From assembly GCA_022711195.1 (NCBI GenBank), contig JAKLFN010000066.1, forward strand, positions 1 through 10,319: a stretch of 10,319 nt of DNA, given 5' to 3'. The stretch comes from Bacteroidota bacterium. GTDB taxonomy: Bacteria > Bacteroidota > Bacteroidia > Bacteroidales > VadinHA17. Made by a program: the position numbers and the translations under genes. Below are positions 1 to 6,524 of the stretch, one piece after another; positions within the stretch are counted from its first letter, which is position 1, and every line of letters begins with the position of its first letter. Below the pieces are notes generated by a model, which was given only the letters and a program-made list of their open reading frames with translations, had not been told where the DNA came from and ran no database searches.

Positions 1-1
1 A

Positions 2-316
2 GTCGAGAAGCTCTACTATACAATAGGAGAGGTAGCCACAATGCTCGATGTACCTGTATCTACGGTACGATACTGGGAGAATGAGTTCGACATACTGAAG
101 CCAATGAAGAACAAAAAGGGTAACAGGATGTTCTCACCTTCCGACCTGAAAAACCTGAAGATCATACATCACCTCCTGAAGGAGGAGGGAATGACACTTC
201 CGGGAGCAAAGAAAAGGCTGACTGGTAAATGGGAAGAAACAGATTATAAATACGAGGTCGGTGAATCGCTTCAGAAGATCAGGACTTTGCTGCTCGACTT
301 AAGGGATAGTATATGA
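2..316 (+). CDS. MerR-family transcriptional regulator, 5'-truncated by the window edge
   Basis: The open frame runs in from the window edge (first full codon at base 2), so the ATG at 41 is internal and not the start. About 13 residues precede it, including YYTIGEVAT, the first helix of a MerR winged helix-turn-helix. Visible parts: recognition helix region VPVSTVRYWENEFDILKP, then the wing with NKKGNRMFSPSDL, then a short helical tail (IIHHLLKEEGMTLPGAKKRL). There is no C-terminal effector or metal-binding domain, and with 104 residues visible the protein is probably only slightly longer. This short form is common in Bacteroidota; its ligand and targets are unknown to me. The stop codon overlaps the next gene's start as ATGA (313-316), implying translational coupling. 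The assignment to the MerR fold is secure; the role is not. Confidence 0.88.
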   Translation, partial: VEKLYYTIGEVATMLDVPVSTVRYWENEFDILKPMKNKKGNRMFSPSDLKNLKIIHHLLKEEGMTLPGAKKRLTGKWEETDYKYEVGESLQKIRTLLLDLRDSI

Positions 317-1407
317 AACTCAGGGAACTGACAATATTTCTCGATAGAGTCATACCTCTTTCATTCCAGGAGAGTTATGATAATTCCGGGCTACAGACCG
401 GCTCACCGGATAAAGAGATCAGCTCAGCGCTTCTTACTCTCGATGTCACCGAGGATGTGCTGGATGAGGCTGGTTACAACGGTTGCGATGTGATAATATC
501 GCACCATCCTGTTATTTTCGGTGGTCTGAAGCAATTAACAGGAAAAACGGCAGCAGAAAGGATAATACTGAAGGCAGTCAGGCAGGACATTGCGATATAC
601 TCGGCACATACCAACCTCGATGCTGTAAATGGAGGTGTAAGCATGAAGATGGCTGAGAAGCTGAAACTCGAAAATATCAGGGTTCTCGTGCCGCTTCAGA
701 ACAAGCTCATGAAACTTGTGACCTTCATCCCTGTAAAGCATTTTGAAAAGGTTACCAGTGCTCTCTTTGAAGCAGGAGCCGGTGTCATCGGAAATTATGA
801 CAGGTGTGGTTTTTCTGTTCCCGGTACCGGAATATTCAGGGCCGGAGAAGGTACTGATCCTTTTGCCGGGGAGAAAGGAAAGGATCACCAGGAGCAGGAG
901 GTGAGGTTTGAAACAATCCTTTATTCACATTTAAAAAGCAGGGTATTGAAGGCACTTTATGAGGCACATCCTTATGAGGAACCTGCCTTCGACTTTTATA
1001 TGCTTGATAATGATAATTATATGGCAGGATTGGGATGTACCGGTGAACTAGCCGTTGAGGCAGGAGAAATGGAATTCCTTGAGATGCTGAAGAACGTTTT
1101 TAATCCTGCGCATATCAGATATTCGAGGCTCAGGGGCCGTAAGATCAGAAAGGTGGCACTTTGCGGTGGAGCCGGAGGTCAGCTGATAGGAGATGCAATA
1201 GCTTCAGGATCAGATGTATATGTGACAGGAGATATCAGGTACCACAGCTTTCTTGATTCAGGAAGCAATATCTTGCTTGCTGATATAGGACACTTTGAGA
1301 GTGAAAAATACTCTCCTGAGATTCTATACGATCTAATTATCAAAAAATTCCCTACATTTGCACTCCGGTTTTCAGACGTAAATACGAATCCGATAAACTT
1401 TTTATAA
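313..1407 (+). CDS. Nif3-like dinuclear metal center protein (GTP cyclohydrolase 1 type 2/YqfO family)
   Basis: A 364-residue Nif3-family protein, likely cytosolic and, from family knowledge, a hexameric toroid with a two-metal site on each subunit. Visible motifs: YDNSGLQTG (22-30), the ligand motif SHHP (63-66, H64/H65), SAHTNLD (97-103, D103), VTGDIRYH (304-311), and ADIGHFESE (323-331) carrying H327 and E331. Residues about 130-240 form the inserted CutA/PII-like domain of the long (YqfO-type) form, with PGTGIFRAGEGTDPF (170-184) and AHPYEEPAFD (218-227). All expected metal ligands are present, so the protein should bind metal. Its reaction is uncertain: the database name 'GTP cyclohydrolase 1 type 2' rests on limited evidence, and hydrolase or metal-chaperone roles have been proposed. 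The start overlaps the MerR stop (ATGA), and the stop lies 1 nt before the zinc-ribbon gene. Confidence 0.95.
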   Translation: MKLRELTIFLDRVIPLSFQESYDNSGLQTGSPDKEISSALLTLDVTEDVLDEAGYNGCDVIISHHPVIFGGLKQLTGKTAAERIILKAVRQDIAIYSAHTNLDAVNGGVSMKMAEKLKLENIRVLVPLQNKLMKLVTFIPVKHFEKVTSALFEAGAGVIGNYDRCGFSVPGTGIFRAGEGTDPFAGEKGKDHQEQEVRFETILYSHLKSRVLKALYEAHPYEEPAFDFYMLDNDNYMAGLGCTGELAVEAGEMEFLEMLKNVFNPAHIRYSRLRGRKIRKVALCGGAGGQLIGDAIASGSDVYVTGDIRYHSFLDSGSNILLADIGHFESEKYSPEILYDLIIKKFPTFALRFSDVNTNPINFL

Positions 1408-1408
1408 G

Positions 1409-2173
1409 ATGGAAAAGAATAAATCACACGAAGCTGAGATACCTGTTGAGGACAGGTTGCGTGCATTGTATAATCTTCAGCTTGTTGATTCAGAGATTGA
1501 CAAGATCAAGACGCTTCGCGGGGAGCTTCCCCTGGAGGTGCAGGACCTCGAAGATGATATTGCAGGACTTGAAACAAGACTGAATAACCTGAAGGAAGAG
1601 GTATCGGCTCTCGATAAGAATGTACAAAAGAAGCACCAGGAAATCACAGATTCTGAAACCCTCATTAAAAAATATGAAGAGCAGCAAAAAAATGTGAGGA
1701 ACAACAGGGAATTTGATTCATTGTCGAAGGAGATTGAATATCAGAACCTTGAGATCGAGCTTTATAATAAGAAGATCAGGGAATTTACCGCACAGATTGA
1801 AGAAAAGAAGATATTATTAAAGGAGTCGGAGGGCACTCTCGACGAAAGAAAAGCTGACCTGGAAACGAAAAAGGCAGAACTCGATGAGATAATATCCGAC
1901 ACCCAGAAAGAGGAGGAAGGCCTTTACAAAAAACTTGAAAAGGTTCAGAACCTTATCGAAGAGAGGCTTCTCACAGCCTACAAGCGTATACGGTCTAATG
2001 CAAGGAATGGCCTGGCTGTTGTACCTGTTCAGCGTGATGCTTGCGGAGGATGCTTTAACCAGATACCTCCACAGCGCCAGCTCGATATCAAATCGAGAAA
2101 GAAAATCATCGTATGTGAGTACTGCGGGCGTATTCTTGTCGATGATGAAATTATTAAGGAAGGAAAGATCTGA
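1409..2173 (+). CDS. Coiled-coil C4-type zinc-ribbon protein (COG1579/zf-RING_7 family)
   Basis: A 254-residue protein with two parts. Residues about 15-190 are a long, charged, heptad-like helical region rich in E, K and L, predicted to form an antiparallel coiled-coil hairpin; the segment QKNVRNNREFDSLSKEIE (93-110) is typical of the family. Residues about 210-245 form a zinc ribbon with CxxC pairs at C212/C215 and C236/C239, spaced by 20 residues. No signal peptide or membrane segment is seen, so it should be cytosolic. COG1579 proteins are widespread and often described as putative nucleic-acid-binding proteins, but a definite function is not established. It follows the Nif3 gene by 1 nt; as I recall, this pairing recurs in Bacteroidota, which suggests a shared pathway that remains unnamed. 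A terminator follows about 20 nt after the stop codon. Confidence 0.93.
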   Translation: MEKNKSHEAEIPVEDRLRALYNLQLVDSEIDKIKTLRGELPLEVQDLEDDIAGLETRLNNLKEEVSALDKNVQKKHQEITDSETLIKKYEEQQKNVRNNREFDSLSKEIEYQNLEIELYNKKIREFTAQIEEKKILLKESEGTLDERKADLETKKAELDEIISDTQKEEEGLYKKLEKVQNLIEERLLTAYKRIRSNARNGLAVVPVQRDACGGCFNQIPPQRQLDIKSRKKIIVCEYCGRILVDDEIIKEGKI

Positions 2174-2194
2174 AATTGAAGAACTCATATTAAG

Positions 2195-2220
2195 GCCGGC
2201 CACCAGTGACCGGCTTTTTT
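2195..2220 (+). terminator. Rho-independent terminator of the MerR-Nif3-zinc-ribbon operon
   Basis: GCCGGCCAC and GTGACCGGC form a 9-bp stem with one C-A mismatch and a very short loop (the closing pair probably opens), immediately followed by TTTTTT. It lies 21 nt after the TGA of the zinc-ribbon gene, so it closes that operon and separates it from hutU. Confidence 0.85.
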
Positions 2221-2223
2221 ATT

Positions 2224-2231
2224 TAACTTTA
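2224..2231 (+). promoter_or_regulatory. Weak candidate -7 element for hutU
   Basis: TAACTTTA matches the Bacteroidota -7 consensus TAnnTTTG except at the last base, and lies 17 nt before the hutU ATG. No TTG-like -33 box stands at the expected distance, because that stretch is occupied by the terminator stem. A promoter is expected here since the terminator isolates hutU, but this assignment is tentative. Confidence 0.22.
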
Positions 2232-2248
2232 CATAAAAGAGCTTTTTC

Positions 2249-4258
2249 ATGACAACTGACATATTCAGACGATTGATAATGCAGGGTATACCTTCAGCGC
2301 TGCCGCACCCACGGCCTTTCGACAACAGTATCAATCATGCCCCCAGGAGAAAGGATATCCTTACAAAAGATGAGAAAAAACTGGCTGTAAGGAATGCGTT
2401 AAGGTATTTTCCGGGAGAGTTTCATAAGGTGCTCGCAGTTGAATTTGCTAAAGAACTTAAGGATTACGGAAGGATATATATGTACCGTTTCAGACCTGAA
2501 TATGAAATAAAAGCCAGGCCTATAGACGATTATCCATACCGTTCCCGGAATGCAGCCGCAATAATGATGATGATATCCAACAACCTCGATAATGCTGTTG
2601 CACAACATCCTCATGAGCTTATCACCTATGGCGGCAATGGAGCTGTTTTCCAGAACTGGGCACAATATCTTTTGACAATGAGATACCTGTCAGAAATGAC
2701 TGATGAACAGACGCTTGTAATGTACTCGGGTCATCCCCTGGGTCTCTTCCCCTCACATAAAGATGCCCCGCGGGTCGTGGTGTCAAACGGCATCATGGTG
2801 CCAAACTATTCTTCCAGGGACGACCTGGAAAGATTCAATGCCCTTGGTGTAACACAGTACGGACAGATGACAGCCGGTTCATATATGTACATAGGTCCTC
2901 AGGGTATTGTTCACGGTACCACCATCACCATTCTGAATGCAGTGAGGAAAACTGCCGGCAGGGAGGGAGCCCGTGGAGGAAAACTTTTTGTATCGTCAGG
3001 GTTGGGTGGCATGTCAGGCGCACAACCTAAAGCAGCCAGTATCGCAGGAGTTATATCGGTAATTGCCGAAGTTAATTACAAAGCGCTGAAAACCAGGTAC
3101 GAGCAGGGGTGGGTCGATGAGGTGACTGAGAATGCCGGTGATCTTGTCAGAAGGGTCAGAATAGCTAAGGAGAAAAAAGAGACAGTTTCTATTGCTTTTC
3201 ATGGTAATATTGTTGAGGTATGGGAAACGTTCGCCGATGAAGATATTTTTATCGATATAGGCAGCGACCAGACATCCCTTCATAATCCATGGGCAGGAGG
3301 CTATTATCCTGCTGGTCTCTCCTTTGAGGAGGCTAACACTATGATGGCTGCCGATCCTGAACTTTTCAGGAAGCATGTAAAGAAATCGCTGGTAAGGCAG
3401 GTTGATGCTATCAACAGGCATACAGCAAGAGGGACATATTTTTTCGACTACGGGAATGCCTTCCTCCTTGAAGCATCAAGGGCTGGTGCAGATATCCTGA
3501 ACCCTGATGGTGAATTCAGATACCCCTCCTATGTACAGGATATTATGGGGCCGGTCTGTTTTGATTATGGTTTCGGACCATTCCGATGGGTATGCTGCTC
3601 AAATGATCCCTCCGACCTTGAGAAAACCGATTCCATTGCAATTAAGGTAATGGAGCGTCTGCTGAAGAAGTCACCTGCCAGGATCAAAGAACAGATGACT
3701 GATAATATTCACTGGATAAGGGAAGCAGGAAGGAACAGGCTGGTAGTCGGATCGCAGGCAAGGATCCTTTACGCCGACGCTGAGGGAAGGATAGCCATAG
3801 CCTCGGCCTTTAATAAAGCAGTGAGGGACGGTATAATAAAAGCTCCTGTTGTTATCGGCAGGGACCATCATGATGTTTCAGGTACTGATTCTCCTTTCCG
3901 GGAGACATCAAATATTTATGACGGATCGAAGTTCACAGCCGACATGGCTGTTCAGAATGTTATTGGTGATTCATTCCGCGGGGCAACATGGGTTTCAATT
4001 CATAATGGCGGCGGCGTTGGCTGGGGCGAGGTTATCAACGGTGGCTTCGGAATGGTGCTTGATGGTTCCCCGGCTACCGGACGAAAGCTTAAAATGATGC
4101 TTCACTGGGATGTCAATAACGGTATTGCACGAAGGTGCTGGGCACGAAATGAAGGGGCGATGTTTACACTTAAGAGTGAAATGGAGAGGACACCGGGAAT
4201 GAAAGTTACATTACCTAACCTGGTGGATGATAATTTAATTAATGATATTTTAAAGTAA
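2249..4258 (+). CDS. hutU: Urocanate hydratase (urocanase), long eukaryote-like type
   Basis: Urocanase (EC 4.2.1.49) uses tightly bound NAD+ to hydrate urocanate to 4-imidazolone-5-propionate, step two of cytosolic histidine degradation. Motifs in order: TYGGNGAVFQNWAQYLL (126-142), MYSGHPLGLFPS (158-169), YGQMTAGSYMYIGPQGIVHG (204-223), SGLGGMSGAQPKAA (250-263), FDYGNAFLLEA (399-409), YVQDIMGPVCFDYGFGPFRW (428-447), RDHHDVSGTDSPFRETSN (538-555) and HNGGGVGWGEVINGGFG (585-601). At 669 residues it exceeds the roughly 560 of classical bacterial HutU and matches the animal UROC1 size and motifs as I recall them. In the stretch aligning with the Pseudomonas putida active-site Cys410 region (LPARICW), this protein has SQARILYAD (502-510), so that cysteine is absent; I believe this holds across the long type. 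No hutH, hutI or ftcD gene is adjacent. No Shine-Dalgarno sequence precedes the ATG. Confidence 0.96.
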   Translation: MTTDIFRRLIMQGIPSALPHPRPFDNSINHAPRRKDILTKDEKKLAVRNALRYFPGEFHKVLAVEFAKELKDYGRIYMYRFRPEYEIKARPIDDYPYRSRNAAAIMMMISNNLDNAVAQHPHELITYGGNGAVFQNWAQYLLTMRYLSEMTDEQTLVMYSGHPLGLFPSHKDAPRVVVSNGIMVPNYSSRDDLERFNALGVTQYGQMTAGSYMYIGPQGIVHGTTITILNAVRKTAGREGARGGKLFVSSGLGGMSGAQPKAASIAGVISVIAEVNYKALKTRYEQGWVDEVTENAGDLVRRVRIAKEKKETVSIAFHGNIVEVWETFADEDIFIDIGSDQTSLHNPWAGGYYPAGLSFEEANTMMAADPELFRKHVKKSLVRQVDAINRHTARGTYFFDYGNAFLLEASRAGADILNPDGEFRYPSYVQDIMGPVCFDYGFGPFRWVCCSNDPSDLEKTDSIAIKVMERLLKKSPARIKEQMTDNIHWIREAGRNRLVVGSQARILYADAEGRIAIASAFNKAVRDGIIKAPVVIGRDHHDVSGTDSPFRETSNIYDGSKFTADMAVQNVIGDSFRGATWVSIHNGGGVGWGEVINGGFGMVLDGSPATGRKLKMMLHWDVNNGIARRCWARNEGAMFTLKSEMERTPGMKVTLPNLVDDNLINDILK

Positions 4259-4495
4259 GAATATTTGAACATTCGAACTCAGAATGAAGAAGTTCTGACT
4301 TCTTGCTTCGAAGGTCTGGATTCATATTTGTTGTTTTAGGTGAAAGACATCCAGAAATCAAGAAAACCTTATTGTATCAATGGTTTTTCACTGGAAGTAT
4401 TATTGTGATGTGCATTGAAGACAGAATGACCGGCTTTTAAAAATGTTTTTAGTTCATCTTACTGATCCATAAGCCGGGCCTATAATGACAGGTTC
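4259..4495. other. Non-coding intergenic stretch downstream of hutU
   Basis: No credible gene is seen on either strand. It contains several inverted repeats. AAGAAGT/ACTTCTT (4287-4293 with 4298-4304, 4-nt loop) lies 28 nt after the hutU stop and may act as a 3'-end hairpin, but lacks a T-tract. GAAAACC (4362-4368) faces GGTTTT (4382-4387). CCGGCTT (4430-4436) pairs perfectly with AAGCCGG (4471-4477) across a 34-nt loop. The nonamer TGGAAGTAT at 4392-4400 recurs at 4671-4679. None of these is enough to name an element. Confidence 0.5.
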
Positions 4496-4590
4496 CTTAG
4501 CCACGGATGTGGCGTCAGAAGAATAACCCCCGGGCGCCAGCCGGGGGTAAATTACCACTACTGATCCTGAGCCCTGAAAGGGCGTAATAT
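4496..4590 (+). repeat. Three-hairpin REP-like repeat, copy 1
   Basis: Three stem-loops lie in a row: left arm GCCAC/GTGGC (4500-4504 with 4509-4513, loop GGAT); core ACCCCCGG/CCGGGGGT (4526-4533 with 4541-4548, 7-nt loop); right arm GCCCT/AGGGC (4571-4575 with 4579-4583, loop GAA). The second copy at 4734-4826, on the opposite strand, has the same order and near-identical spacing, and shares AATAACCCCCGG exactly. The arms differ in sequence between copies but remain paired. There are no coding features and no T-tract, so this is not a standard terminator. The layout resembles REP/BIME elements, which usually lie between genes. Element boundaries are approximate. Confidence 0.75.
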
Positions 4591-4733
4591 TTGTAATTGT
4601 TGATTATTTTTACTACCTTAGTATAAATCTCGTTGTATTAACCTTAAAACATGTGCTAATATCAGGTTATTGGAAGTATCTATATCACATTGTAACACGT
4701 ATCAGGAATAGCCGATACTTTCCATGATATTCA
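4591..4733. other. A/T-rich spacer between the two repeat copies
   Basis: No gene is seen. TGGAAGTATC (4671-4680) faces GATACTTTCCA (4714-4724), an inverted repeat with a single extra T and a 33-nt loop. The spacer could be ordinary intergenic sequence or the middle of a compound element; the window alone cannot decide. Confidence 0.4.
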
Positions 4734-4826
4734 CATAACGCTCCTTCAGAGCTAAGAAGCATCTGGTTGCTCTACCACCGGCTGACGCCGGGGGTTATTC
4801 ATATATTCGCTCTTTCAGAGCTTAGG
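4734..4826 (-). repeat. Three-hairpin REP-like repeat, copy 2 (inverted)
   Basis: Read on the minus strand it starts CCTAAGCTCTGAAAGAGCG, matching CCTTAGC...GCG of copy 1. It then has a 7-nt linker, AATAACCCCCGG (4799-4788), the partner CCGGTGGT, a 21-nt linker (22 nt in copy 1) and a final arm. Stems in plus coordinates: 4809-4813 with 4817-4821 (GCTCT/AGAGC, perfect); 4774-4782 with 4787-4795 (8 of 9 pairs); 4740-4743 with 4749-4752 (GCTC/GAGC). It begins 11 nt past the ispF stop codon, so it would be transcribed at the 3' end of the porV-ispF message unless transcription stops first. Confidence 0.75.
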
Positions 4827-4836
4827 TTATGAGTTC

Positions 4837-5316
4837 TTATTTCTTTTCGATCAGAACTGAAGCTATCGCCACGACGCCTTCTTCCCTTCCTATAAATCCC
4901 ATTTTTTCTGCAGTAGTGGCTTTTATAGAGATCTCCCCTGGTGTTGTTTTGAGGATGGCTGCTATTGTTGACCTCATTTCCGGGATATATCCGGCTATTT
5001 TTGGTTTTTCAAGGCATACTGTGCTATCGACGTTTACTACCAGGAATCCTTTTTCGCTAATGATGCTTAAAGTTCTGTCGAGTAAGATTTTACTGTCGAT
5101 GTTTTTGAAGGCTGCGCTGTTATCGGGGAAATGGAAGCCAATGTCGCCGCTGGCCGATGCTCCGAGCAGGGCATCGCAGATAGCATGGAGCAGGACGTCG
5201 CCGTCGGAATGGGCAATACAACCTTTTTCTGAAGGGATAAGGATGCCTCCCAGCCAGAGATCACGTCCTTTTTCGAGGCGGTGAAAGTCGATCCCCTGGC
5301 CTGTTCTGAAGTTCAT
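4837..5316 (-). CDS. ispF: 2-C-methyl-D-erythritol 2,4-cyclodiphosphate synthase
   Basis: IspF (EC 4.6.1.12) converts CDP-methylerythritol 2-phosphate to methylerythritol 2,4-cyclodiphosphate plus CMP in the non-mevalonate isoprenoid pathway; it is a cytosolic trimer. At 159 residues it has the usual length. Visible: GQGIDFH (6-12) with metal ligands D10 and H12; AHSDGDVLLHAICDALLGA (35-53) with H36, S37 and the third ligand H44; DIGFHFPD (58-65); and KATTAEKMGFIGREEG (132-147), holding the Thr-Thr-x-Glu substrate contacts. All catalytic residues are intact. The start codon overlaps the porV stop as ATGA (5316-5313), so translation is probably coupled to porV and the message shared with it. 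I recall ispF beside porV in other Bacteroidales, including Porphyromonas, but cannot verify this here. Confidence 0.97.
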   Translation of the reverse strand: MNFRTGQGIDFHRLEKGRDLWLGGILIPSEKGCIAHSDGDVLLHAICDALLGASASGDIGFHFPDNSAAFKNIDSKILLDRTLSIISEKGFLVVNVDSTVCLEKPKIAGYIPEMRSTIAAILKTTPGEISIKATTAEKMGFIGREEGVVAIASVLIEKK

Positions 5317-6464
5317 CGGGCTGCCTGTGTTACCTTTCTCAGGGCGCTGCTGTCGAAGGAGAGGGAAAACCTCAGTGTCCTTGCAAGCGGATGGTTTAAG
5401 GTGAGGGGCATCAGGTATGAAAAGTCGATGGTGAAGCCACTCATTCTGAAGCCTGCACCTGCCGTGAAATACTGTCTTTTACCCTTGTAGGCGTTTTCAT
5501 GGAAATAGCCTCCTCTGAGGGCAAAAATATTATTGTACCAGTATTCGGCTCCGTATGAATATGTTATTTCATGAAGTTCTTCAATAAAGCCGCCGGGAGC
5601 ATCTGCAAATGATGTAAAGAGAGCTTCAGGAACAGAGATGTTTTTGTCTTCAGTAAGTGTGGAATCGGGTGTTGGTACCAGCAGCTTGTTAAGGTCGATG
5701 GTGAGCATAATTTTATTGAAGCGGTCGAGGTCAAGTGTCAGTGCCGTTCCAAGCCTAAGGTTCATGGGGATAAAATCGGAGTATGTTTCGGTGTAACTCA
5801 TCTTCGATCCTATGTTTGCGATATTTCCGCCAAGAGCCAGAAGAGACTGTTTACCGAACATATCGATTTCCTTATGGTAATAGCCTGAGATATCGGCGGC
5901 AATCGAAAGTCCAGGTTTTGTGTCTTCTCCGTCTATCTGGTAGCCATGAGTAAGATTGGAGTATATAAATCTGAAGGCAACGCCTCCCGAGAAGTTATCA
6001 GAGAAGAGTCTTGAATATGCCACATCGGCTGACCATTCATTAGGATTTACCACCAGCTGAACAGCCCCGGTCTGGTCAGTAAAGTCGATCTTTCCGTACG
6101 AAGAATAGATAAGGCTTGCACTGAGTACCTGTTTCTTGTCGAAGCGGTAATAGCCTGACAGATAAGCAATATTTATATCGTTGACCATTGCTCTCAGCCA
6201 TGGGATGTAAGAGATTGCAGTTCCGTATTTTCCATCGATAAATGCAAACTTGGCCGGATTCCAGTGCATACTGTAAATATCAGGCGTTGTTGCAACTCCT
6301 GCATCGCCAATAGCTCCTGCCCTCGAGTCAGGTGCAATGGTCAGCCAGGGAACCACAGTCTGGATTGGATTATAATCATACTTGTCCTGTCCATAAGTGT
6401 TGCCTGCAAATGCAATGGCAGCCAAAAACAGGATAAGGTAAATAGGCAATTTTTTCATTATCAT
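5313..6464 (-). CDS. porV: Type IX secretion system outer membrane protein PorV (LptO)
   Basis: PorV is an outer-membrane beta-barrel of the FadL-like class. From work on Porphyromonas and Flavobacterium, it collects cargo from the SprA/Sov translocon and delivers it to the PorU-PorV-PorQ-PorZ attachment complex. Here: signal peptide MKKLPIYLILFLAAIAFAG with likely cleavage near residue 20-25 (before QDKYDY), then the family-typical IAPDSRAGAIGDAGVATTPD (43-62) and HWNPAKFAF (67-75). Alternating amphipathic strands rich in Y, F and G follow, ending in the terminal strand TLRFSLSFD (363-371). About 12 residues extend beyond that strand, encoded next to the ispF overlap. Two in-frame ATGs (6464 and 6458) fit equally well; the upstream one is used here. 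The gene lies 60 nt after porU and has its own -7-like box. Confidence 0.95.
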   Translation of the reverse strand: MIMKKLPIYLILFLAAIAFAGNTYGQDKYDYNPIQTVVPWLTIAPDSRAGAIGDAGVATTPDIYSMHWNPAKFAFIDGKYGTAISYIPWLRAMVNDINIAYLSGYYRFDKKQVLSASLIYSSYGKIDFTDQTGAVQLVVNPNEWSADVAYSRLFSDNFSGGVAFRFIYSNLTHGYQIDGEDTKPGLSIAADISGYYHKEIDMFGKQSLLALGGNIANIGSKMSYTETYSDFIPMNLRLGTALTLDLDRFNKIMLTIDLNKLLVPTPDSTLTEDKNISVPEALFTSFADAPGGFIEELHEITYSYGAEYWYNNIFALRGGYFHENAYKGKRQYFTAGAGFRMSGFTIDFSYLMPLTLNHPLARTLRFSLSFDSSALRKVTQAAR

Positions 6465-6483
6465 TCCTGTAAATCTGAGAAGT

Positions 6484-6492
6484 GCAAAGATA
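6484..6492 (-). promoter_or_regulatory. Candidate -7 promoter element for porV-ispF
   Basis: TATCTTTGC on the minus strand fits the Bacteroidota -7 consensus TAnnTTTG and lies 19 nt before the porV ATG, inside the 60-nt porU-porV gap. No clear TTG box is seen at -33. The same nonamer precedes porU. It would allow porV-ispF transcription independent of read-through from porU. Confidence 0.55.
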
Positions 6493-6524
6493 AAACAAAT
6501 TTTCAGCTAAAATATTGTGTAAAA

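Noticed and set aside
1935..2252. A 105-codon plus-strand frame overlapping the zinc-ribbon gene and terminator
   Set aside because: It is a +2 shadow of the zinc-ribbon frame, crosses the terminator stem and has no family signal.
3749..3778. hutU as an inactive gene because the classical cysteine is missing
   Set aside because: All other urocanase motifs are intact over a full-length frame, and the same SQARILY-type sequence appears, as I recall, in functional animal urocanases.
4287..4304. Standard Rho-independent terminator for hutU
   Set aside because: The 7-bp AAGAAGT/ACTTCTT stem is A/T-rich and followed by GCTTCGAAGG rather than a T-tract, so it is only described within the intergenic entry.
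4496..4826. CRISPR array or insertion sequence in the repeat region
   Set aside because: There are only two units, in opposite orientation, with no regular spacers and no transposase or cas gene between or beside them.
4829..5284. A 151-codon plus-strand open frame opposite ispF
   Set aside because: It is antisense to ispF, whose motifs are complete; the translation is low-complexity Ser/Ile/Pro-rich with no recognisable domain.
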